Origin: a virus
Length of the DNA: 22,684 nucleotides
Virus record (IMG/VR): IMGVR_UViG_3300025137_008070
Span: 1-22,684 of that record
Strand: one strand, 5' to 3'
The translations under genes were made by a program, and so were the position numbers. How positions within the stretch are numbered: the stretch's first letter is position 1; every line of letters starts with the position of its first letter. This document shows positions 6,025 through 14,480 of the stretch, piece by piece. The notes beneath the pieces are model-generated. The model did no database searches and had not been told where the DNA came from. It saw only the letters and a list, made by a program, of their open reading frames with translations.

Positions 6025-6924
6025 ATGAATATACAAAAATGCGGCTATAAAGATTTTAAGCTACATACACTACAATGGTTCATGATAGATGTATGTAATA
6101 TGAAATGTAGTTATTGCATCGAGGGTTTCGGTAATAATGAATATTTAAAAAAATGTGATTTTAATAAAAATAAAACAAAACAAGAATCATATAAAAAGGT
6201 CTTAAAATTACTAAATCTCAAAAAAGTTCCTAAGTTTAATATAGAATTATTAGGAGGAGAACCAACGCTACATCCTAAGTTTAATTATATTCTCGACTCA
6301 TTGGTTGAAATTAATCAGTGTGATAAAATAGAAATAATGACTAATTTAAAAAATGCTAAACGTATATTTGAAAATGTTAAACCGGTTAATAAAATTTTAA
6401 TAAACCCTTCTATACATTTTGAATCATATGATGAAAATTCAATTCAAAGTAATATAAAAAATTTAATAGATAGAGGCTTTAGACTGACCCCTACAGTTAT
6501 GCTGCATGATAAAAGTCAATACTGGGATAAGATGGAAGAGTTTTTTAACTTTTGTTTAGATAACAATATAAAATACGATGTTTCATATCTTTATGATACC
6601 GGGTTTGGTTATAGGTCAAAATATAGTGAAGAGTTTTATAGCATATTTAAAAAATATATAAAAAATGATGATAGAACCTGGCCGTTTCAAGTTGATGGTG
6701 TTCAAGGTAACTATAGTTATGATGATATTATTACCAATAAAATGTCTAATTTAAAAGGTATTAATTGTAAACCTCTAAGGTGGGTTATCGACTATAAGGG
6801 TGGTATATATAATGCGTGTTCTAAAATGCCATTCATCTTATACATGAACAAAGAAACATCAATAAAGTGTCCTTTTGGTACTTGTGGGTGTGATATACAG
6901 TGGGATTATGAAAAGCATTTTTAA
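6025..6924 (+). CDS. Radical SAM enzyme 2 (SPASM-like), paralogue of the 10491 gene
   Basis: This 299-residue protein begins at the base after the previous stop. Cys24, Cys28 and Cys31 (CNMKCSYC) bind the radical SAM cluster, and the G-G-E-P motif is at 77-80 in LLGGEPTLHP. The C-terminus has CKPLRW then cysteines at 248, 265, 282, 287 and 289 (CPFGTCGC), arranged like an auxiliary-cluster domain. It is clearly a relative of the gene at 10491: the shared elements are IDVCNxKCSYC, ELLGGEPTLHP, CxPLxW and a cysteine-rich end. The pair probably arose by duplication within the island or was recruited twice. The next gene starts inside its last 17 bases. The substrate is unknown. Confidence 0.87.
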   Translation: MNIQKCGYKDFKLHTLQWFMIDVCNMKCSYCIEGFGNNEYLKKCDFNKNKTKQESYKKVLKLLNLKKVPKFNIELLGGEPTLHPKFNYILDSLVEINQCDKIEIMTNLKNAKRIFENVKPVNKILINPSIHFESYDENSIQSNIKNLIDRGFRLTPTVMLHDKSQYWDKMEEFFNFCLDNNIKYDVSYLYDTGFGYRSKYSEEFYSIFKKYIKNDDRTWPFQVDGVQGNYSYDDIITNKMSNLKGINCKPLRWVIDYKGGIYNACSKMPFILYMNKETSIKCPFGTCGCDIQWDYEKHF

Positions 6925-7873
6925 ATTAAATAAAAATTATGATATATTCTTATCTCTTACTTGGGAAAATGGTCATGAACATGGGATTAGCGGCCACATA
7001 TATGAGATCATAGATTATTTTTATATTTTAAATAAAACATTTAAAGTTGGTATTTTTTTTGGAGAAAGTATTAATAACTGGTCTGAATTTAAAAAATTAA
7101 TTTTACAAAAATATAATTTTAGTGATTTAGAATTAAAAGATTATAAAAATAATACATTTTATTATAATAGACCAGAAATTATAACTGGAAAGAATATATT
7201 ATTTGTCGATGGTGCGTTGAAGGCTAGATTTGTCAATAATGGTACTATATTAAATTTTAAAAATATATTATCATTTAAATGTTCAAACCATTGCAATCAT
7301 ACACTTTTTGATATACCATATAAAGTACAACTATTATCGGACTTAAGAGTATATTCAGAAATAATACCTGAAGAAAATAAAATAGCATTACATTATATTA
7401 AAAAAATATTGTTTGAAAAATACAAACAAATTGATAAATGTAAAGTTAATAAAACGGCAATGTTATATATAACCTCTAATTGTAGATATATAACTGATAA
7501 ACTATTAACTGATATAACTAATAGATATAATTTTGAAAAATATATAGTAATTACCAATAAACCTGAAAAGTATATTAATTATAGAGATGGACGGGTTGAA
7601 TTTATAAAGCCTGGTATTGATAAACTATTTGAAAAATTTAATACCTATATATACACTCCAATAGATGGTAAATTTGACTGCAGTCCTAGATTAATAGCAG
7701 AGTGTAAATATTATAATAAAGATGTTATTTATCATAATATAGATAATGAATATTTAAAAATTGATAGCGGTTTAAGAGTACGTAGAAGTGATGTTGATAC
7801 TAATTTTAAAACATTATTTTTAAATAATAAAGACCCAATCGTAGGAATACTAAATGAAACAATACATAGATAA
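6908..7873 (+). CDS. Putative GT-B-type glycosyltransferase-like protein
   Basis: The 321-residue product starts at the ATG at 6908, which overlaps the previous gene by 17 bases; an earlier GTG at 6875 would overlap it by 50 and is less likely. The N-terminal part (SLTWENGHEHGISGHIYEII) has the small-residue and His-rich loop seen at the acceptor side of some GT-B enzymes. Near the C-terminus, YTPIDGKFDCSPRLIAECKY resembles the donor-binding region where such enzymes have a conserved acidic/Pro motif and a following helix (SPRLIAECKYYNK). No DxD motif or membrane segment is seen. I assign glycosyltransferase from this pattern and from the neighbours only, and it may be a more distant sugar- or nucleotide-binding protein. 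It overlaps the next gene by 20 bases. Confidence 0.6.
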   Translation: MKSIFKLNKNYDIFLSLTWENGHEHGISGHIYEIIDYFYILNKTFKVGIFFGESINNWSEFKKLILQKYNFSDLELKDYKNNTFYYNRPEIITGKNILFVDGALKARFVNNGTILNFKNILSFKCSNHCNHTLFDIPYKVQLLSDLRVYSEIIPEENKIALHYIKKILFEKYKQIDKCKVNKTAMLYITSNCRYITDKLLTDITNRYNFEKYIVITNKPEKYINYRDGRVEFIKPGIDKLFEKFNTYIYTPIDGKFDCSPRLIAECKYYNKDVIYHNIDNEYLKIDSGLRVRRSDVDTNFKTLFLNNKDPIVGILNETIHR

Positions 7874-8879
7874 AATAAAATCATTTGAATTAATAAAAAA
7901 TGATGATTGGTTCGACTACGATTTAAAAATTACTTTAAAACCTAGTTTTAAGTGTAACCATAAATGTTGGTTTTGTGGGGAATATGATAATAATACTAAA
8001 ACGTGGACTAAAGATCAATGTGATGAAGTCTTATCTAAGTTAAAAGAAATACCAAAAAGTAAGAAAAAAATATTTTTTTATTTCTACGGGGGAGAACCTA
8101 CATTAAGTAAATTTTGGGAATATTTAAACTATGAAATTGTAAAATTATTTCCAGATAAAGAGCTTTTTTTACAAACTCATACAAACTTAAGTTTACCAGT
8201 TAGAAGATTAGAAAAATTTTTAATTAATATTCATAAATTAAAAAATAGTAACCATACAATAGATATATGTAATAGTTATCATATTGGTAAACAACAAGTT
8301 ACTGAGTATATTAAGAAAATGGATATATGTGACAAATACAATAGTCTAGGTTTTTGTTTTTTCAGTACTGAAATACCTAAAAAAGAACAAATGTTAGATG
8401 AAATGGGTCAAATTATACAATCACATCCAACCAAACTTAAAATGAAATTTACTGAAATAGAAAATTTGGCTTTAAAACCTAGTAGTGGTTATGAAGAATA
8501 TGTAAAAGATATAGAACTAGTTGGTGATGATAACGGTAAAAGTTTAGAGTATCGATACTGGATGAAATACTATCCTCAATTTGAAAAATACTTCGAGGAA
8601 AGTTGGAATTTTCTTATAAACGGTAAATTAAAACTAAATTATTCTCATGTTAAAGGTAATAACGTACATAAAAAATTTAGATTCATGAAATGTGAAAGTG
8701 GTAAAAAAAATATAATTATAAACTACGATATGAGAGTGTTTAGATGTAACGATTATAGTTATAAAAATTTAAAATCTATTAACCTATCTGATTTAAATTT
8801 TGAACAATATTTAGATACATGTGAAAGATGCGTTATAACTTCATGTTGCGATGGACTGGACCATAAAAAGACGTTATGA
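7854..8879 (+). CDS. Radical SAM enzyme 3 (SPASM-like)
   Basis: This 341-residue protein carries the CxxxCxxC motif at Cys34, Cys38 and Cys41 (CNHKCWFC), and G-G-E-P at 79-82 in YGGEPTLSKFW. The C-terminal part has FMKCESG, FRCNDYS, and CERCVITSCCDG, a cysteine-rich region fitting one or two auxiliary clusters. The start overlaps the previous gene by 20 bases, and the stop overlaps the next ATG (ATGA), so the whole section is read as one message. It is not closely similar to the other radical SAM proteins here outside the motifs, which suggests a different reaction or substrate. A weak GGA lies seven bases upstream of the start. Confidence 0.87.
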   Translation: MKQYIDKIKSFELIKNDDWFDYDLKITLKPSFKCNHKCWFCGEYDNNTKTWTKDQCDEVLSKLKEIPKSKKKIFFYFYGGEPTLSKFWEYLNYEIVKLFPDKELFLQTHTNLSLPVRRLEKFLINIHKLKNSNHTIDICNSYHIGKQQVTEYIKKMDICDKYNSLGFCFFSTEIPKKEQMLDEMGQIIQSHPTKLKMKFTEIENLALKPSSGYEEYVKDIELVGDDNGKSLEYRYWMKYYPQFEKYFEESWNFLINGKLKLNYSHVKGNNVHKKFRFMKCESGKKNIIINYDMRVFRCNDYSYKNLKSINLSDLNFEQYLDTCERCVITSCCDGLDHKKTL

Positions 8880-9538
8880 AATTATCTATATTAATATTAA
8901 CCCACAATCGACCTAAATTATTTAAAAGGTGTATTGATAGTGTTATAAAAAATCTACCAGATTTTGATATAGAAATACTTGTAAATAACGATAGTAACGA
9001 TATAGAAGAAGTTTATAGCGAAAATATAACTATAAAATATTTTTATAAAAAATATAAAGAATTAGGTGAAACATATAGATTTTTATATTTAGAAAGTAAA
9101 GGGGAATATATATTTTTCTTAGAAGATGATGATTATATTTTACCTGCTTTTTTTAAACATATAAAACTTAAACAAGATCTGTATATATCAAATTATATAT
9201 CTAAACCTCTACAAAAAACTTATAATTTTAAAACTGTATTTAAAGAAATAGATTGTACATTATATTACAAAGATAGTTTAAATTTTAAAGAATATATCTC
9301 ACTATATAACCCAAGATATTTTCAATTAACTCAGATAGTTTTCCGGAAAAGTTCTGCAATAAATTTCTTTAAGAGTAATTTTAAATCGACTTTAGATTTT
9401 GATTATAATTTATTTAAAAGTTTAAAAATTGATACATTTAAATGTATAAAATCACCCATATGGGTTCAAACTAATGATGGTGAAGATAATTTAAGTTTTT
9501 CTGAATTAAATACAGATAAAAGGTACCCTATAAAATGA
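8876..9538 (+). CDS. GT2 family glycosyltransferase
   Basis: This 220-residue protein has the GT-A fold of family 2 glycosyltransferases. The N-terminus LSILILTHNRPKLFKRCIDS is the usual first strand and helix, LVNNDSND is the second strand with the nucleotide-binding acid, and FFLEDDDYILP (83-86 E-D-D-D) contains the metal-binding DxD. There is no membrane segment, so a soluble enzyme that moves a sugar from a nucleotide-sugar donor is expected. The acceptor is unknown. It is shorter than a typical 250-300-residue GT2 domain. ATGA overlaps on both sides tie it between two radical SAM genes, so both activities probably act on the same molecule. Confidence 0.85.
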   Translation: MKLSILILTHNRPKLFKRCIDSVIKNLPDFDIEILVNNDSNDIEEVYSENITIKYFYKKYKELGETYRFLYLESKGEYIFFLEDDDYILPAFFKHIKLKQDLYISNYISKPLQKTYNFKTVFKEIDCTLYYKDSLNFKEYISLYNPRYFQLTQIVFRKSSAINFFKSNFKSTLDFDYNLFKSLKIDTFKCIKSPIWVQTNDGEDNLSFSELNTDKRYPIK

Positions 9539-10470
9539 AAACTACACCAATACCACAAGCTCAAGTTTTTTTAAATAACACCTGTTCATTAAAGTGTAAT
9601 TTTTGTATGAATAAACATATAAAAAATGAATCTTCTGATTACCCATGGCCATGGGAAAATAAAGATGATAATTTAAAGGTAGGTAGAATAAATGATATAA
9701 AAAAATATATAGACTATCTAATTGAAATGGGTGTCAGGAGAATAGAATTAGGTACAACTATCGGTGAACCATTAGAACATGATATAGATGATTTGAATGA
9801 AATTTTTAGGTATTTAGAAATTAACCCAGACATAGAAAGTTATTTTTTCTATACAAATTTAACCCAATTGAAAGATAAACATATTGAAATTTTTGACCAG
9901 TATAAAAAATTACAGATAAAAATTAGTTGTTATGGTTTAACTTCAAAACAGTTTAAACAACAGACTGGTTATGAATTATGGTACAAATTTAAAACTAATC
10001 TTAAAAAATTGGTAACAGTTAAACGTAAAATGAAAATTTTACTAGCACTACGCGCGCCAATTAAAAATGATGAACAGCAACTTAACTGGTTAAAATTAAA
10101 AGCTATTAGTATTAAGTCTCATCATGATGTAGTATTTGAAGAAACTGCTATACATTTTAATTGGAAACATACAATTGATTTTAAGAAAATTAAAAACCAA
10201 AAACCTAACCAACATAAAGGACACTGTGGTATGATATACACTGATTGTGGTATTTTAGGCAACGGAGATTTTACTATTTGCGCATGGTTAGATGTCTACG
10301 GAGATGGTAAAGTTGGTAACGTGTTTAAAGATGCACCTAAAGAGATGCTACAACTACGACAAAAGATAATAGACGATCAAAATAATGGTATATTTAACAA
10401 TATATGTAAATATTGTAAATTTTATGTACCTGCTAATATAGGAAAGGCTGATCAAGCTGGTACTATATAA
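9535..10470 (+). CDS. Radical SAM enzyme 4 with unusual GGE variant
   Basis: This 311-residue protein has Cys17, Cys21 and Cys24 in CSLKCNFC near the N-terminus. The position normally occupied by G-G-E-P reads T-I-G-E-P (75-79, in GTTIGEPLEHD), so one glycine is replaced but the glutamate is kept. The C-terminal SPASM-type region contains HCGMIYTDCGILGNGDFTIC and ICKYCKFYVP; the G-x-G-D/x-x-x-C pattern is typical of SPASM auxiliary cluster binding. It is the last gene of the first block and ends 20 bases before the next promoter element. Its substrate is unknown. SPASM enzymes commonly act on peptides, sometimes on sugars or cofactors (family knowledge). Confidence 0.86.
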   Translation: MKTTPIPQAQVFLNNTCSLKCNFCMNKHIKNESSDYPWPWENKDDNLKVGRINDIKKYIDYLIEMGVRRIELGTTIGEPLEHDIDDLNEIFRYLEINPDIESYFFYTNLTQLKDKHIEIFDQYKKLQIKISCYGLTSKQFKQQTGYELWYKFKTNLKKLVTVKRKMKILLALRAPIKNDEQQLNWLKLKAISIKSHHDVVFEETAIHFNWKHTIDFKKIKNQKPNQHKGHCGMIYTDCGILGNGDFTICAWLDVYGDGKVGNVFKDAPKEMLQLRQKIIDDQNNGIFNNICKYCKFYVPANIGKADQAGTI

Positions 10471-10477
10471 TAAATTA

Positions 10478-10485
10478 ATTAAATA
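10478..10485 (+). promoter_or_regulatory. T4-late-type promoter element ATTAAATA for the 10491 gene
   Basis: ATTAAATA, then CATAA, then the ATG at 10491, so exactly five bases. It lies in a 20-base gap, the only true gap between 4999 and 15096. It separates the first block of the island from the second. Confidence 0.55.
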
Positions 10486-10490
10486 CATAA

Positions 10491-11588
10491 ATGTTTGATA
10501 CCATAACAGCTGCGGGTAACACAAACTATAAATTACTAACTTTTTCTTGGGATATTATAGATGTATGCAACTATAAATGTAGCTATTGTAGTGCAAAAGC
10601 TTTTAATAAGCATACATTTAAAAAAATAAAAGATAAAAAAGCTACATGGCAGAATGTAATAAAAATATTGTCTCTTAAAAAAATAAAAATACCATTTACT
10701 GTTGAATTACTCGGCGGTGAGCCGACTTTACACCCGGATATATATGAAATAGTTAAAGAATTATGTGCTATAGATAATTGTATTCAAGTTGAAATAACAA
10801 CTAATCTATCAAAAAGTATAGATTTTTTTAAACAATTTGATAAACCTGAAACTGATAAAGTTGATATAGTTGCTTCATACCATCCAGAATATTTTACACC
10901 AAAATTTATTGATAAATTAATTGAAATAGACAAATGTAAACATTTAACTATTACCCCTCTTATAAATTTATTTCATGAAAAAGAATATTGGCAATCTACT
11001 TTAGATTTAGTCAATACATTAAAGAATAATAAAATTAATTTTGCTGGTAATTTATTATATGAATTTGAAGGTAATGACTTTACTCCAAAATATACTAAAG
11101 AATTTTGGGACATTTTTGAACCTATTTTTTATAACAATCCTTTAGATGAAAGTATGTATATAGAAGGAAGTAATAAATTAACAAACGATAATATAGATAA
11201 ATATTTTAACGAAAAACTAGTTAACTACGATCAAAATTTTTTAATAAATCATCGAAAGTTAATAAAAGAAGAAAAGTATAAAAATAATAACTCAGTTATA
11301 ATTAATCGAGCTCGTATATTCAGAGGCGATATTAATGGTAAATCAGTAAATAAAACATTAACAGATGCTGATATTTATAAACATAAATTGTATCAGTATG
11401 AAGGTTGGGATTGCAGACCGTTAATGTGGAAGATCAATATGAATGGTACTATTCAAAATTCATGTACCGGTAAACTAATACAGTTAATGGAGATAGATAA
11501 TAATAATCTGACTAGCTGTGTTACATGTCCGTTAAAATATTGTGATTGTAATACCAAATATCAGTATGTAAAAAGAAAAAAATCATGA
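10491..11588 (+). CDS. Radical SAM enzyme 5 (SPASM-like), paralogue of the 6025 gene
   Basis: This 365-residue protein has Cys26, Cys30 and Cys33 in IDVCNYKCSYC, and G-G-E-P at 75-78 in LLGGEPTLHP. The C-terminus has CRPLMW, then cysteines in NSCTGK and CVTCPLKYCDC, an auxiliary-cluster arrangement. It shares the N- and C-terminal motif sets with the 299-residue protein encoded at 6025, but carries an extra charged helical section of about 60-70 residues (around 210-290) before the C-terminal cysteines. It is the first gene of the second block and has a late-type promoter element just upstream, with no ribosome binding site. ATGA overlaps the next gene. Confidence 0.87.
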   Translation: MFDTITAAGNTNYKLLTFSWDIIDVCNYKCSYCSAKAFNKHTFKKIKDKKATWQNVIKILSLKKIKIPFTVELLGGEPTLHPDIYEIVKELCAIDNCIQVEITTNLSKSIDFFKQFDKPETDKVDIVASYHPEYFTPKFIDKLIEIDKCKHLTITPLINLFHEKEYWQSTLDLVNTLKNNKINFAGNLLYEFEGNDFTPKYTKEFWDIFEPIFYNNPLDESMYIEGSNKLTNDNIDKYFNEKLVNYDQNFLINHRKLIKEEKYKNNNSVIINRARIFRGDINGKSVNKTLTDADIYKHKLYQYEGWDCRPLMWKINMNGTIQNSCTGKLIQLMEIDNNNLTSCVTCPLKYCDCNTKYQYVKRKKS

Positions 11589-12418
11589 TACCAAGTTGGG
11601 ATAAAAAATACATCGAGCTGTCAATTACAGCTAAATGTAATATGGCTTGCCATAACTGCGATGCTATGATTAGACAAGCTCCTAAAATGGATAATACCAT
11701 GACGATTGAACAAATAACTAGTTTTATAGATGAATCTTTAGAAAATAATATAAAATGGGAAATTATAGTTCTTACTGGTGGTGAGCCTTTACTTCATCCA
11801 AATATACAACAAATAATTAGAATGTTAAATAAAGCATTTTTTAAGAATGGTGTAATATATAAAGGTGATTATAACCATACTACTTATTTTCATGAACATA
11901 TAGAGAATTATATTAAAGAGGGGTTAGTAGTATTAACTAACGGTAAACAAAAAAATAAATTAATAAATTTACAACATACATCCCATTTAATTAATCTCCT
12001 AAGCACTCATAAAAAAGATAATAATCAATTATTTTACCCTATTAATATTGCACCGATAGATAATATTAATTATAAGGCAAATAAAAATAAAGAATATGCC
12101 CGTGTTCATAAAAAATGTCAATGTGCTCAACCTTGTTTAACAAAACATGGTTATTATCCGTGTACAACTGGTGCTGCTATTGATAAAGTATTCGGTATGG
12201 ATACTGGTATTAAAAATATTAAAGACATTAATGATGATGCGGTATATAAACAATTTGAAGATTTATGTAAATATTGTGGTTACTTTAACGAAATCGCACC
12301 ATTTGAAGTCCCAGAGGAACATGTTAAATATACAGATAAGACAACTCTTTCACCAACATGGAAAAAGAAGTTAATTGAATATAAAATAAACAAACCTGAC
12401 TTAACTGATTATAAATGA
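11585..12418 (+). CDS. Radical SAM enzyme 6
   Basis: This 277-residue protein has Cys18, Cys22 and Cys25 in CNMACHNC, and G-G-E-P at 65-68 in VLTGGEPLLHP, the most canonical of the six. The C-terminal region has KKCQCAQPCLTKHGYYPCTT and LCKYCGYFNE, likely ligands of an auxiliary iron-sulfur cluster, with the G-Y-Y-P-C pattern typical of SPASM-like domains. The resemblance to enzymes in nucleoside, cofactor or RiPP chemistry is only at the motif level. It starts with ATGA overlapping the previous gene and ends with ATGA overlapping the next, a glycosyltransferase. A 75-codon open frame within it in another register is not considered real. Confidence 0.87.
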   Translation: MIPSWDKKYIELSITAKCNMACHNCDAMIRQAPKMDNTMTIEQITSFIDESLENNIKWEIIVLTGGEPLLHPNIQQIIRMLNKAFFKNGVIYKGDYNHTTYFHEHIENYIKEGLVVLTNGKQKNKLINLQHTSHLINLLSTHKKDNNQLFYPINIAPIDNINYKANKNKEYARVHKKCQCAQPCLTKHGYYPCTTGAAIDKVFGMDTGIKNIKDINDDAVYKQFEDLCKYCGYFNEIAPFEVPEEHVKYTDKTTLSPTWKKKLIEYKINKPDLTDYK

Positions 12419-13344
12419 AAAATATAATATATACATGTTTCTCATGCCCAGATGATAAGCGTCCTAAATTTTTAGACTTACATGTAGATCTAATAAAAAC
12501 GTATGCAAAAAAATGCAAATGCGATTTTAAAATAATGGATGTCGATAAAAATTATAATCCTCCAGTTTTTACCGTATACGAGGCTTATAAAGAATTTGCA
12601 GAATCTAATTATGATAAAATGTTATATATTGATTGGGATGTTTTAATATCTTTAAAAAGTGATAATATATTCGATAGTTATAATAAAGATAAATTTACTG
12701 CATATAAATGGAAAACAGGGTTTACCGATAAACATATTATTATTGATACTATGTCTGATTTTAATGAATATGTATCTACCCCGGGTCTAGACGGAAAGGA
12801 TAATCTACTGCTACCTGAATTTATAAAAAAAATATGTGGTAGGGATGTTAGTTTAAATTTTTTAAGGTATTATGTAAATGATGCAATATCTGGAGGAGTT
12901 ATGATGTTTGATAGAGAGACTATGAATACCTTCTTGTATAATGGTCATATAACATGGGAAGAAATATATGATAAAATAACTTTTCTTAGAGAAGTACAGG
13001 ATTTAGAACATAATAAACTATTAAATGCAGGTGGAGTTTTATCTCATTTTGCTATTAATTATCTATTATATATTAATGATATTAAAGTAACTGCTTTAGA
13101 TAAAAAATGGAATACAAATAGCGTAACTGGTAAAATGATGCCAGATGAGTTCTTCTATAATTTTAATTGTGGGGGCGACGAATTAATAACAGGTAATGAT
13201 TTTAATGAAAAAAATAATGCAGCCCTAAAGTATGTTATTAACAATAGGTCTTCCTTTTTTAATACGAAAGAAAAATTTACAAACTTTATAAAAAAATATA
13301 ATGCAACTGATATAATTAAAAGTAAAGGTAATAATGGAAAATGA
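12415..13344 (+). CDS. GT-A-type (GT8/GT34-like) glycosyltransferase
   Basis: This 309-residue protein starts MKNIIYTCFS, followed by a region describing a moving nucleotide-sugar fold: LIKTYAKKCKCDFKIMDVD, then MLYIDWDVLIS with D73-W-D75 as the metal-binding DxD. The D-x-D with preceding hydrophobic strand (DKMLYIDWDVLI) is characteristic of GT8/GT34-type and related alpha-galactosyl or hexosyl transferases. Later NDAISGGVMMFDRETM and NAGGVLSHFAINYLL match the usual acceptor-side strand (S-G-V-M-x-F). It is soluble with no transmembrane segment. The exact family number is uncertain. It overlaps the transketolase N-terminal gene by 11 bases. Confidence 0.78.
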   Translation: MKNIIYTCFSCPDDKRPKFLDLHVDLIKTYAKKCKCDFKIMDVDKNYNPPVFTVYEAYKEFAESNYDKMLYIDWDVLISLKSDNIFDSYNKDKFTAYKWKTGFTDKHIIIDTMSDFNEYVSTPGLDGKDNLLLPEFIKKICGRDVSLNFLRYYVNDAISGGVMMFDRETMNTFLYNGHITWEEIYDKITFLREVQDLEHNKLLNAGGVLSHFAINYLLYINDIKVTALDKKWNTNSVTGKMMPDEFFYNFNCGGDELITGNDFNEKNNAALKYVINNRSSFFNTKEKFTNFIKKYNATDIIKSKGNNGK

Positions 13345-14023
13345 TATAATAAAACTATCATATGAAAATGATCTTTCTCATATACCATCTGCTCTTAGTA
13401 TGTTAAACTACTTAGATAGGTTGTATTATAATAAAATTTTATCTAAACAAAATCATACAGTTATAGGTAAACCTCATGGGGCTCAATCGTATTTTTATAT
13501 ATGGAAAAAATATGGATTAATTAATGATTACAACAATATATCTACGTCATTAAAAAATAATGATGTAGATTTTTTAGATTTTTCGATAGACATACTTGGT
13601 GATGCATTAGGTATAGGTTCAGGTATTGCTCATGTTAGTGATAAGCATGTATGGGTTAATATAGGTGATGGTGTATTGCAAATGGGTAATACATTAGAGG
13701 CTATACAATATATCGGTACTAAACAAATAAAAAATATATTATGTACTGTAGACTTCAATAAATCCCAACGATGTGGTAATTTATTGATAGATATTGAACC
13801 AGTAATAAATTTTTGTAAAGAGTATAACTGGAATGTATATCGCTGCAACGGACATGATAACGATGAAATCGACTCTATACTAAATAAACTTAAATTTAAT
13901 AAACCTACAATTATATTTTTCGATACTATTAAAGGACATGGAGTAGATTTTATGCAAAAAAATATAAAAGAATGGCATTATAAAAAAATAGATGAGAAAT
14001 ACTATAGACAGATTTTTGGGTAA
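13334..14023 (+). CDS. Transketolase N-terminal (pyrophosphate-binding) subunit
   Basis: This 229-residue protein corresponds to the first domain of transketolase, which binds the diphosphate of thiamine diphosphate. Visible family elements, in order: VIGKPHGAQSYFYIWKKYG (the S-K-G-H-A region, with P in place of G), LGDALGIGSGIA, then I-G-D-G at 110-113 followed 29 residues later by N142 in VDFNKSQ (the GDG-x26-30-N metal and diphosphate motif), and GHGVDFMQKN then EWHYKK near the end. A two-gene split (N and C subunits) is well known in archaea and some bacterial sugar-biosynthesis clusters. Together with the next gene it would move a two-carbon unit onto an aldose or related aldehyde. The substrate pair is unknown. 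Confidence 0.9.
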   Translation: MENDIIKLSYENDLSHIPSALSMLNYLDRLYYNKILSKQNHTVIGKPHGAQSYFYIWKKYGLINDYNNISTSLKNNDVDFLDFSIDILGDALGIGSGIAHVSDKHVWVNIGDGVLQMGNTLEAIQYIGTKQIKNILCTVDFNKSQRCGNLLIDIEPVINFCKEYNWNVYRCNGHDNDEIDSILNKLKFNKPTIIFFDTIKGHGVDFMQKNIKEWHYKKIDEKYYRQIFG

Positions 14024-14480
14024 ACTACATAATAAGGATATCTACTTAATACATGGTGATATGTGGCATTTTGATTATTTTAAAAATAGAATGCCAAATA
14101 ATGTCATTGACTGCGGTATTCAAGAACCTAATATTGTAAATATAGCATGTGGTATTGCTAGTCAAGGTAAAACAGTTTTTATATATGGTGTATCGGGTAT
14201 GATATTGCATAGAGCATATGAGCAAATTAAACTAAATGTTAAAAGTTGGGCTGAATATAAAGGTAAGATTATTTTTATAAATTCTGGACATAATGGTTGT
14301 TATACTGACGCTGGTAGAGGTCATTTAATTGATGATGATATTGCTCTTTGCAAAGCTTTAAATATAAAAACTCATACACCTAGTACCAGAGGTGGTTTAA
14401 TAAGGTATATAAAAAATAAATTAAAAGATAAAACTGGTACATGTTTTATTAGACTAGGGTGGGATAATTGTGAATGGTAA
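13992..14480 (+). CDS. Transketolase C-terminal (pyrimidine-binding) subunit, lacking the last domain
   Basis: This 162-residue protein matches the second transketolase domain: DCGIQEPNIVNIACGIASQG contains the catalytic glutamate (E45) in G-I-x-E-x-N, and YTDAGRGHLIDDDIALCKAL corresponds to the G-x-D-G-x-T-H-x-x-x-E-D region. Two-gene transketolase C subunits are normally about 300 residues because they also contain a third domain. Here the protein stops at about the end of domain two, so only 391 residues in total cover both genes. It starts at an ATG inside the previous gene (32-base overlap) and ends inside the next (11-base overlap). Whether it works as a full transketolase, or as a reduced TPP enzyme, is not known. 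Confidence 0.87.
   Translation: MRNTIDRFLGKLHNKDIYLIHGDMWHFDYFKNRMPNNVIDCGIQEPNIVNIACGIASQGKTVFIYGVSGMILHRAYEQIKLNVKSWAEYKGKIIFINSGHNGCYTDAGRGHLIDDDIALCKALNIKTHTPSTRGGLIRYIKNKLKDKTGTCFIRLGWDNCEW

Noticed and set aside
6925-6932. Another ATTAAATA, followed six bases later by an ATG (6939)
   Set aside because: It lies inside the GT-B-like gene, and the ATG leads to a short out-of-frame reading ending at a stop about 25 codons on. In DNA this rich in A+T the octamer also occurs by chance.
9503-9512. ATTAAATA near the end of the GT2 gene
   Set aside because: It is inside coding sequence and not at N5 from any start, so it is more likely coincidental.
12147-12374. A 75-codon frame inside the radical SAM gene at 11585
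   Set aside because: It lies in another register of a gene with clear motifs; the translation is low-complexity Ile/Leu/Lys with no promoter or start signal.
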